The notes under the pieces: generated by a model
The model's input: only the letters and a program-made list of their open reading frames with translations
Databases searched by the model: none
Told to the model about the DNA's origin: nothing
NCBI GenBank assembly: GCA_002425885.1
Contig: DINC01000366.1
Coordinates: 1 to 6,265, forward strand
DNA: 6,265 bases
Reading direction: 5' to 3'
From: Spirochaetia bacterium UBA5550
Lineage (GTDB): Bacteria; Spirochaetota; UBA4802; UBA5550
Position numbers and translations under genes: made by a program
Shown: positions 1 through 5,320 of the stretch, piece after piece
Layout of the letters: the number at the start of each line of letters is the position of its first letter
How positions within the stretch are numbered: the stretch's first letter is position 1

Positions 1-13
1 GAAAGCGAATGAA

Positions 14-1354
14 TTGAATGATAACTTGAATGAAATTTCTGATGATGTTCAGAATGATGGGAAAGTTGCAACTGTTAAAAGCGGCTCCGGTGAAGGAGAC
101 AGACTTGATCTTGTAGAACTTAAATCGAAGACTATCAACGAATTATATACCATTGCCAAAGACATGGGGCTCGAAAGAGTATCAGGTCTTAAAAAACAGG
201 ATCTGATTTTCGAAATACTTAAAGGTAAGACCGAGCAGAAAGGGCTTATTTTTGCAACAGGTGTTCTTGAGATACTTGCTGACGGATACGGATTTTTGAG
301 GTCTCCAAATTACAATTACCTCCCAGGGCCGGATGATATTTATGTTTCTCCTTCGCAGATAAGATTATTCAGTCTTAAAACAGGAGACACAATTGCAGGT
401 CAGATCAGGCCTCCAAAGGATAATGAAAGATTTTTTGCTCTTTTAAGAATTGAAGCAATAAATTTTGAAAACCCTGAAAATCTTAATCGAAGGGTGATGT
501 TTGATGATCTTACACCTCTCTATCCGCAGCAGAGAATTGTCCTTGAAACAGAGACCAATGAGATAGAGATGCGTATCATGAATCTCATGACTCCCATAGG
601 CAAAGGGCAGAGAGCATTAATCGTTGCTCCCCCAAGAACAGGTAAAACTGTACTTCTGCAGAAAATTGCGAATTCAATCACAAAAAACCATCCTGAAGTT
701 TATCTTATTGTTCTCCTTATCGATGAGCGTCCTGAAGAGGTTACTGATATGGAGAGATCTGTAAAAGGAGAAGTCGTTTCATCTACATTTGATGAGCAGG
801 CAACAAGGCACGTCCAGGTTGCCGAGATGGTTATTAATAAAGCCAGAAGGCTTGTTGAAAGGAAAATGGACGTTGTCATACTCCTTGATTCAATAACACG
901 CCTTGCAAGGGCATATAATCAGGTTGTGCCTACAAGCGGTAAGATACTCTCCGGTGGTGTTGATTCAAATGCTCTTCATAAACCTAAAAGATTTTTCGGT
1001 GCTGCCCGTAACATAGAGGAGGGTGGAAGCCTCACAATACTTGCTACGGCACTTATTGATACCGGCAGCAGGATGGATGAGGTTATCTTTGAGGAGTTCA
1101 AAGGTACAGGTAACAGTGAACTTCACCTTGACAGAAAGCTTTCTGACAGGAGGATTTTCCCGGCTATCGATATTAATAAATCCGGGACACGAAAAGAAGA
1201 ATTACTGCTTGACGAAGAGGAACTAAATAAATTATGGGTATTAAGGAAGGCTCTCGCTTCAATGAGTGCAACTGAGGCCATGGAACTTCTCGTAGAGAAG
1301 ATGAGGGCAACCAAGAATAATAAGGCATTTTTCAAGGCTATGAATACGGCCTGA
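14..1354 (+). CDS. rho: Transcription termination factor Rho
   Basis: Rho is a hexameric RNA-dependent ATPase/helicase that ends transcription in the cytoplasm. The 446 residues show the full family layout: a Rho N-terminal helical domain (about 31-72), a cold-shock-like RNA-binding domain (about 75-145, with GYGFLR and [13 protein letters not shown]), and the RecA-like ATPase. Walker A is APPRTGKT (205-212), LIDERPEEV spans 235-243, Walker B is [16 protein letters not shown] (287-302), and the Q-loop ([10 protein letters not shown]) and R-loop segments follow. E. coli Rho is 419 aa; the excess is a polar, acidic leader of about 30 residues. The start is uncertain: position 14 is a TTG with only a weak GAAAG upstream, the first in-frame ATG is codon 51 inside the conserved domain, and the frame is open to the left edge, so the gene could begin outside the window. 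It ends in a double stop (TGA TAA) and is followed 47 nt later by rpmE with no terminator between. Identity is certain; the start is not. Confidence 0.97.
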   Translation: MNDNLNEISDDVQNDGKVATVKSGSGEGDRLDLVELKSKTINELYTIAKDMGLERVSGLKKQDLIFEILKGKTEQKGLIFATGVLEILADGYGFLRSPNYNYLPGPDDIYVSPSQIRLFSLKTGDTIAGQIRPPKDNERFFALLRIEAINFENPENLNRRVMFDDLTPLYPQQRIVLETETNEIEMRIMNLMTPIGKGQRALIVAPPRTGKTVLLQKIANSITKNHPEVYLIVLLIDERPEEVTDMERSVKGEVVSSTFDEQATRHVQVAEMVINKARRLVERKMDVVILLDSITRLARAYNQVVPTSGKILSGGVDSNALHKPKRFFGAARNIEEGGSLTILATALIDTGSRMDEVIFEEFKGTGNSELHLDRKLSDRRIFPAIDINKSGTRKEELLLDEEELNKLWVLRKALASMSATEAMELLVEKMRATKNNKAFFKAMNTA

Positions 1355-1401
1355 TAAATGCGGAAAATTGAAATAATTCAATATACAGGAGTTAAAATCT
1401 T

Positions 1402-1602
1402 ATGAAACCTGGTATACACCCGGAATATGTTGAAACAACAATAAAGTGCGCATGCGGGAATGAGATCCATACAAGATCAACTGTAAAGGACCTTCATGTT
1501 GAGATATGCTCAAACTGTCACCCTTTTTATACAAAGAAGCAGAAGCTTATTGATACAGCCGGCAGGGTTGAGAAATTCAAAAAGAAATACAATATCAAGT
1601 AA
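1402..1602 (+). CDS. rpmE: 50S ribosomal protein L31 (zinc-binding type)
   Basis: L31 is a small protein of the large ribosomal subunit that helps bridge the subunits. The 66-residue product has the usual length, the family opening MKPGIHPEY, and the four-cysteine zinc site of the C+ form: C16 and C18 (CAC) and C36 and C39 (CSNC), followed by HPFYTKKQK and a basic C-terminus. The zinc-free paralogue found in some bacteria lacks these cysteines, so this is the zinc-dependent version. The start is supported by AGGAG at 1387-1391, ten bases before the ATG. It lies 47 nt after rho in the same direction, a pairing common in bacteria, and is probably co-transcribed with it. The gene ends in three consecutive in-frame TAA codons (1600-1608), directly before a strong terminator hairpin. 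Confidence 0.97.
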   Translation: MKPGIHPEYVETTIKCACGNEIHTRSTVKDLHVEICSNCHPFYTKKQKLIDTAGRVEKFKKKYNIK

Positions 1603-1612
1603 TAATAACAGG

Positions 1613-1645
1613 AAAGATGAACGGGAAACTGTTCATCTTTTTTTT
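1613..1645 (+). terminator. Rho-independent terminator of rho-rpmE
   Basis: A perfect 10-bp inverted repeat, AAAGATGAAC (1613-1622) against GTTCATCTTT (1631-1640), can be extended inward by a G-U and a G-C pair to leave a GAAA tetraloop (1625-1628). An unbroken run of eight T follows (1638-1645), the classical intrinsic-terminator layout, 10 nt after the rpmE stop. The right arm and T-run are also the last codons and stop (TGA at 1635-1633) of the convergent transporter gene. Read on the minus strand the hairpin is followed only by TTTCCTGTTATTATT, so it may act weakly in that direction too. Confidence 0.9.
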
Positions 1646-2502
1646 ATAAACTTCAGATTCCTGAAAAATCCGTTAACACCTGCCAATGATATCATAATAA
1701 GAATTGAGCCTGAAATAATGCGTATAGTAACGGGCTCGGAAAAGAAAATCACCCCGAGAAAAATTGCAAAAATAATCCTTGCCGATGATATTAAAGAGCC
1801 TGCTGTGGCGCTTATATGTTTATATCCTGCCGTAAGAAGTACCTGCCCGATAAAAGAAAGGATTGCAATTGTAAAGATATGCAGTATAAAAATTCCGGAC
1901 GGCATCATAAATTTATTTATCAGCATAATGCCGGCAACTGCTGAACCAATTGTGAACATGTATAAAAGAATTGTCTGCGTGTAATCGGTTTTTCGCGCTT
2001 CGCGTAAAAATGAAATCCCGATACCTGCGGTTATCCCTGATAGAAGGGCGTATATATCACCTTTATTCACAGAACCGGGGTTGCTCCCTTCGGGTATTAC
2101 TACAAAATAAATTCCTGCCAGTACAAGAATCAGAAAGAATAACAGATCCCGGGGAATCTTTTCTTTTGTGATAAATGGTGATATCAGAAACACAAAGACA
2201 GGGTAAGTCATGTTCAGCAGGTTTGTATTGCTTACAGTGGTGTACTGTACACCAAGGAAAAAGAAAATTACCGAGGTTGTATTGAATAGTCCGCGCATGT
2301 AAACATTAAAAGGTTTTACCATGGGATGGTATTTACCTGAAGTCTGTATGTAAGTAAAAGTCAGTATAAAACCGGTGAGGAATCTGAAAAAAGCAATCTC
2401 GATTCCGGATATCGTAGTTCCGCTGGTTACAAATTTAACAAAGACTGTTGACAGGGCGAATAAAAATTCCGCTGTCAACAGCAGTACTGCACCGGTTTTC
2501 AT
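1633..2502 (-). CDS. EamA/DMT-family 10-TM transporter
   Basis: This is a predicted inner-membrane permease of the drug/metabolite transporter superfamily. The 289 residues, typical for the family, give about ten hydrophobic segments (roughly 4-24, 33-52, 70-87, 94-111, 119-137, 147-166, 176-195, 203-222, 233-254, 259-276), arranged as two five-helix EamA repeats. Family-like elements include IEIAFFRF (34-41) at the start of helix 2, the NLLNMTYPVFVFL stretch in helix 4, and a late FFSEPVT before helix 10. The C-terminus is basic (KFIKKR), as expected for a cytoplasmic end. The substrate cannot be told from sequence; members export amino acids, metabolites or drugs. The ATG lies 6 nt after the lgt stop and has no clear Shine-Dalgarno, so it is probably translated by coupling to lgt. 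Its last codons form part of the rpmE terminator. Family is secure; substrate is unknown. Confidence 0.88.
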   Translation of the reverse strand: MKTGAVLLLTAEFLFALSTVFVKFVTSGTTISGIEIAFFRFLTGFILTFTYIQTSGKYHPMVKPFNVYMRGLFNTTSVIFFFLGVQYTTVSNTNLLNMTYPVFVFLISPFITKEKIPRDLLFFLILVLAGIYFVVIPEGSNPGSVNKGDIYALLSGITAGIGISFLREARKTDYTQTILLYMFTIGSAVAGIMLINKFMMPSGIFILHIFTIAILSFIGQVLLTAGYKHISATAGSLISSARIIFAIFLGVIFFSEPVTIRIISGSILIMISLAGVNGFFRNLKFIKKR

Positions 2503-2508
2503 TGAAAA

Positions 2509-3267
2509 TCAGGCAGCTGACTGATTGCCGGTCTGTTTTATCCTGAGTAATCCGGCTCCTCCAATCACAACGAAAATAATTGCAACAAGCTGAGCCTGTG
2601 TAAGTCCGAGAGCGGCTGAAGGATTAAGCCTGATAAATTCAACTGAGAATCTGGCGCAGCCGTTCATTATGAGGTAGATAAAAAATATAAAACCCGGTGT
2701 GGTCTCTTTTTTTCTCAGCTTCAACAGGATGAAGAGGAATATAAATGAAAGCAGAGATTCAAACAGCGGAGTTGGGTAAACTGTTGTACTTACAGGAACA
2801 ATTCCATTCGGGTAAGCCATCCCGAGAATTGAATCAGTAGTTATGCCGTAACAGCCGTCCCCTGAAGCGTGGCATCCGAGGCGCCCGATGCCATAACCAA
2901 GAGCCATCGCAGGTGAGGATGCATCAAAAACTTTCAGAACAGATTCATTGTTGCTTCTGATAAGAAACGTCGCCACAATAAAACTCAGAACAAAACCGCC
3001 GTAAACAGACAATCCTGCTCCTGAAAATATCATTTCTGACGGGGAAGCCATGAATTCTTCGAGGTTTTCTAATATATGGAAAAGTTTAGCTCCGATGACT
3101 GCGGATGGGATAACTGCAATAAGTATTTTGTAGGCAAGTTCAGGATTTATCCCTTTCAGCTTATATTCTCTTTCGCAAAGAAGAAAAGATGTGTAGAAAG
3201 CGGCTCCAAGAAGAAGTCCGTAAGAGCCGATGGTTATTATCTTATAGTTAAAAAGTATGGGATACAT
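2509..3267 (-). CDS. lgt: Prolipoprotein diacylglyceryl transferase (Lgt family, variant active loop)
   Basis: Lgt transfers diacylglycerol from phosphatidylglycerol to the lipobox cysteine of prolipoproteins in the inner membrane, the first step of lipoprotein maturation. The 252-aa product has about seven hydrophobic segments and Lgt hallmarks in order: SYGLLLG (15-21, the region of E. coli Y26), GAKLFHIL (59-66), GAGLSVYGG (83-91), the GRLG signature (128-131), YPTPLFES (164-171), and RFSVEFIR (206-213). The signature loop reads GRLGCHASGDGCYG (128-141): the arginine matching E. coli R143 is present, but the Asn matching N146 is replaced by Cys/His, and the residue matching H103 is Tyr89. 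This resembles the GDG-type loop that I recall from some other phyla. The start is well supported by GAGGAG at 3279-3274, six bases before the ATG. The transporter gene follows after 6 nt. A membrane protein of the Lgt family is near certain; full Lgt activity is inferred. Confidence 0.9.
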   Translation of the reverse strand: MYPILFNYKIITIGSYGLLLGAAFYTSFLLCEREYKLKGINPELAYKILIAVIPSAVIGAKLFHILENLEEFMASPSEMIFSGAGLSVYGGFVLSFIVATFLIRSNNESVLKVFDASSPAMALGYGIGRLGCHASGDGCYGITTDSILGMAYPNGIVPVSTTVYPTPLFESLLSFIFLFILLKLRKKETTPGFIFFIYLIMNGCARFSVEFIRLNPSAALGLTQAQLVAIIFVVIGGAGLLRIKQTGNQSAA

Positions 3268-3291
3268 TATTATCTCCTCAATTAAACAACG

Positions 3292-3319
3292 TTGACAAAA
3301 AAACAGAGAATGCTATATA
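3292..3319 (+). promoter_or_regulatory. Sigma-70-type promoter for the TPR-M16 operon
   Basis: A perfect -35 hexamer TTGACA (3292-3297) is followed after 16 nt by TATATA (3314-3319), preceded by TG at 3311-3312 as in an extended -10 element. Transcription would start near 3326, leaving a leader of about 120 nt before the ATG at 3448. It points toward the TPR gene and lies just upstream of the lgt ribosome binding site on the opposite strand, so the lgt 5' region and this promoter overlap. Read directly from sequence; activity is inferred. Confidence 0.65.
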
Positions 3320-3324
3320 AGCAT
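3310..3324. promoter_or_regulatory. Palindrome over the -10 element, possible operator
   Basis: ATGCTATATAAGCAT has perfect 5-bp arms (ATGCT and AGCAT) around a 5-nt AT core and covers the whole -10 hexamer of the + strand promoter. A dimeric regulator bound here would block it and also the candidate lgt promoter. Alternatively, the symmetry is a by-product of an AT-rich -10 region. No regulator is encoded in the window. Confidence 0.3.
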
Positions 3325-3339
3325 AGATTTATGTCGCAA
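3312..3339 (-). promoter_or_regulatory. Weak candidate promoter for lgt
   Basis: On the minus strand TTGCGA (3339-3334) and TATAGC (3317-3312) are separated by 16 nt, four of six matches to consensus each, and lie about 45 nt upstream of the lgt ATG. It overlaps the stronger + strand promoter. A perfect TTGACA also occurs on this strand at 3379-3374, but no acceptable -10 sits at the right distance from it. AT-rich DNA produces such matches by chance, so this is only a suggestion. Confidence 0.25.
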
Positions 3340-3380
3340 AATTTAATTAAGAAAAAATCATTAAAAGTATCTTTGTCAAG

Positions 3381-3440
3381 AGATAAATTTTTTAAACAAA
3401 TCCCGGACAGAGATATCCTATTTAAACTGTAATCCGGAAG
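3381..3440 (+). repeat. Imperfect tandem 30-nt repeat in the operon leader
   Basis: Two adjacent 30-nt units, 3381-3410 and 3411-3440, share AGATA at positions 1-5 and TTTAAAC at positions 11-17, with 13 of the first 17 positions identical. Both end in a related ATCCCGGA or AATCCGGA block shifted by one base. The second unit carries the ribosome binding site of the downstream gene. The spacing is about three helical turns. The length and AT-richness mean chance similarity is possible. Confidence 0.4.
3403..3437 (+). promoter_or_regulatory. Hairpin partly covering the ribosome binding site
   Basis: CCGGACAG (3403-3410) can pair with CTGT (3427-3430) and CCGG (3434-3437), leaving a 3-nt bulge (AAT) and a 16-nt loop. 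The right arm includes the first bases of the GGAAGG Shine-Dalgarno (3436-3441) for the ATG at 3448. The fold could dampen translation, but the long loop and bulge make it only moderately stable. Confidence 0.3.
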
Positions 3441-3447
3441 GTATAAA

Positions 3448-3813
3448 ATGGATCAGAATGAAAGGGTGCTCCTTATGCGTAAGGGCAATGAGCTTTTTAA
3501 TGAGAAAAAGTATGATGAGGCAATAAAGCTTTTTCTCAAAGCTGAATATATGGATGGGATTATGAGGGTGGCTGATCTCTACTATTATGATCTGAAGCAG
3601 CCTCTGACAGCTCTGAAGTTCTACAGGCTTATAAACAGGAAAGACAGAATTGATGAGATAAATGCCAGGATAATGTACGCTTTTAACAGACTGTTGTCTG
3701 AAGCTTCTGTTAAGAAAGAGGAAACAGATAACGGGGAGATTGAAGTGAAAGTTCATCCGAAGCTGAAGATTCTGGCTGAAGAGATATTAAGGGATAATAA
3801 AGGTAATGAATAA
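3448..3813 (+). CDS. Small TPR-like protein of unknown function
   Basis: I do not recognise this 121-aa protein as a named family. It has no signal peptide or membrane segment and should be cytoplasmic. Residues 6-37 fit one tetratricopeptide repeat: G13, L16, A25, F29 and A32 fall on consensus positions 8, 11, 20, 24 and 27. Residues about 38-63 (ADLYYYDLKQPLTALKFYRLI) look like a second, weaker repeat. A charged linker (KKEETDNGEIEVKV, 89-102) and a short C-terminal helix follow. TPRs usually mediate protein binding, so an adaptor role is possible but unproven. The start has GGAAGG at 3436-3441, six bases upstream. It is the first gene after a strong promoter, and its last 8 nt overlap the start of the M16 peptidase gene, so it belongs to that operon. 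Confidence 0.85.
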   Translation: MDQNERVLLMRKGNELFNEKKYDEAIKLFLKAEYMDGIMRVADLYYYDLKQPLTALKFYRLINRKDRIDEINARIMYAFNRLLSEASVKKEETDNGEIEVKVHPKLKILAEEILRDNKGNE

Positions 3814-5320
3814 AAAAAGAACCATGAAACTGTTCGCGGGGATACTTCTTCTTCTGATGATTTGCGTTGCGGGTGCATCTGCGGATATATCGGACCCCGG
3901 TGTGTACTTTGAAAAAAATGTCGTGGAAAAAAAGCTTAAGAATGGAATCACACTTATAATGATGAACAGGGGTTATTCCCCCATCGTGTCTCTGCATATT
4001 GCATTTAAAGTAGGTTCAGCGGACGAAAGTTATCATACACAGGGAGCGGCCCATATTCTTGAGCATATGCTGTTCAAAGGAACTGACAAGCTCGGCACAA
4101 AAGATTTTGCCGGAGAGAAGATACTCCTTGATAAAATTGAGGCAACAGGGGAGACGCTGGACAGGCTTAAGCTTCAGAATCCAGGGAGCCGGGAGGTCCC
4201 CGGACTGGAAAAGGAGCTGCAAAAACTTCAGCAGGAGCACGCACAGTATGTAGTAAGCTCACCTTATGACAGGCTTTATACATCAATGGGGGGAGTGGGG
4301 TTTAATGCTTCTACATCGAAGGATATGACAGGTTACTATATAGAACTGCCTGCGGAAAGGATTGAGTCCTGGGCTGACATAGAATCTGAGAGGCTCCGCA
4401 AGCCGGTTTTCAGGGAGTATTATCTTGAGAGAAACAATATTCTTGAAGAGAGACTGATGCGTTACGGATCAAACGGCCAGGGGCTCCTTAGTGAAACTTT
4501 TTTTGCCACTGCTTATTCAGCTCATCCCTATAGGCATCCTGTAATCGGTTGGGAATCCAGTATTAAATTTATGTCAATTAATGATATTAAACGTTTCTAT
4601 AATGAACGCTATATTCCTTCACGTATGACCATTACCATAGTAGGTAAACATGATCCTGAAAAAACATATCAAACAATAAAAAAATATTTTGAAAATATTG
4701 AAATTAAACCGGAACCCGGAGATGTGAAGGTTATAGAGCCTCCGCAGGCCGGAGAAAAGAGAGTGGAGGTTTATTTCAATGCTAAGCCGCTTCTGATGAT
4801 GGGGTGGAAAAAGCCCGCAGCTCCGCATAAAGATGATTATGTTTTTGATATGCTGTCATCTGTACTCAGTGACGGAAATTCATCAAGGCTTCACAAAGCG
4901 CTTGTGCTGGATAAGAAAACTGCAACATCCGTCTCCGCCTGGAACGGAGCGCCGGGCTCCCGTTATGATAACATGTTTATCGTTTTTGCATCACCGGCAG
5001 AGGGAGTTAAACCTGAGCAGGTTGAAGCTGAAATACTTGCTGAAATTAACAGACTGAGAAAAGAGATAAAACCCGGGGAACTTGAGAGAGTCAGAAATAT
5101 GATGGAATCATCCTTCGTATTTATGCTTGATAATAATGACGGTATTGCCCATCAGCTCAGCTATTATAACACAGTATCCGGTAACTGGCGTTATGTTGCT
5201 GATTATATGCGTAAAATTTCAGATATAACACCACAGGATATTACAGGCGTTATTGATAAATATATCAATGATAGAAACAGGACAACCGCAATACTTAGAG
5301 ACAGCAGGAGCGCAAAATGA
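3806..5320 (+). CDS. Exported M16 zinc metallopeptidase, catalytic subunit
   Basis: This is an insulinase/pitrilysin-type (M16) zinc peptidase of 504 aa that should act in the periplasm. A Sec signal peptide is visible: basic MNKKRTMK, a hydrophobic core to about 22, and a likely cut after ASA (residue 26). The inverted zinc motif HILEH places zinc ligands H83 and H87 with E86 as catalytic base; E215, in ILEER, is the likely third ligand and E208 its usual conserved partner seven residues earlier. About 127 residues separate H87 from E215 instead of the usual 75, because of a charged, probably coiled-coil insert near 103-155. The C-terminal M16 domain covers about 255-435 and includes a SDGNSSRL element (355-362). 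The ATG overlaps the end of the TPR gene by 8 nt; AAAGG lies only 2 nt before it, so coupling is likely. An ATG at codon 7 is possible but has no ribosome site. Substrate is unknown. Confidence 0.93.
   Translation: MNKKRTMKLFAGILLLLMICVAGASADISDPGVYFEKNVVEKKLKNGITLIMMNRGYSPIVSLHIAFKVGSADESYHTQGAAHILEHMLFKGTDKLGTKDFAGEKILLDKIEATGETLDRLKLQNPGSREVPGLEKELQKLQQEHAQYVVSSPYDRLYTSMGGVGFNASTSKDMTGYYIELPAERIESWADIESERLRKPVFREYYLERNNILEERLMRYGSNGQGLLSETFFATAYSAHPYRHPVIGWESSIKFMSINDIKRFYNERYIPSRMTITIVGKHDPEKTYQTIKKYFENIEIKPEPGDVKVIEPPQAGEKRVEVYFNAKPLLMMGWKKPAAPHKDDYVFDMLSSVLSDGNSSRLHKALVLDKKTATSVSAWNGAPGSRYDNMFIVFASPAEGVKPEQVEAEILAEINRLRKEIKPGELERVRNMMESSFVFMLDNNDGIAHQLSYYNTVSGNWRYVADYMRKISDITPQDITGVIDKYINDRNRTTAILRDSRSAK
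5306..5310 (+). promoter_or_regulatory. Ribosome binding site fixing the second M16 start
   Basis: AGGAG sits six bases before the ATG at 5317, inside the last codons of the upstream gene. It supports that ATG, whose ATGA overlaps the upstream TGA (5318-5320), over any later start. Confidence 0.8.

Noticed and set aside
1367..1382. ATTGAA/TTCAAT inverted repeat between rho and rpmE
   Set aside because: Only six AT-rich pairs with a 4-nt loop and no T-run; too weak for a terminator, and it is probably chance.
1496..1984. A 162-codon + strand open frame running from inside rpmE into the transporter gene
   Set aside because: It begins out of frame in rpmE, is antisense to a clear 10-TM protein, has no ribosome site, and crosses a strong terminator.
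3374..3379. Perfect TTGACA on the minus strand as the main lgt -35
   Set aside because: At 16-18 nt spacing the -10 position reads TTTTTC or TTTTTT, so it lacks a partner element.
3418..3756. A 112-codon minus-strand open frame opposite the TPR gene
   Set aside because: It mirrors the TPR gene, whose own frame has a good ribosome site, promoter and TPR pattern; the mirror protein resembles nothing and has no ribosome site.
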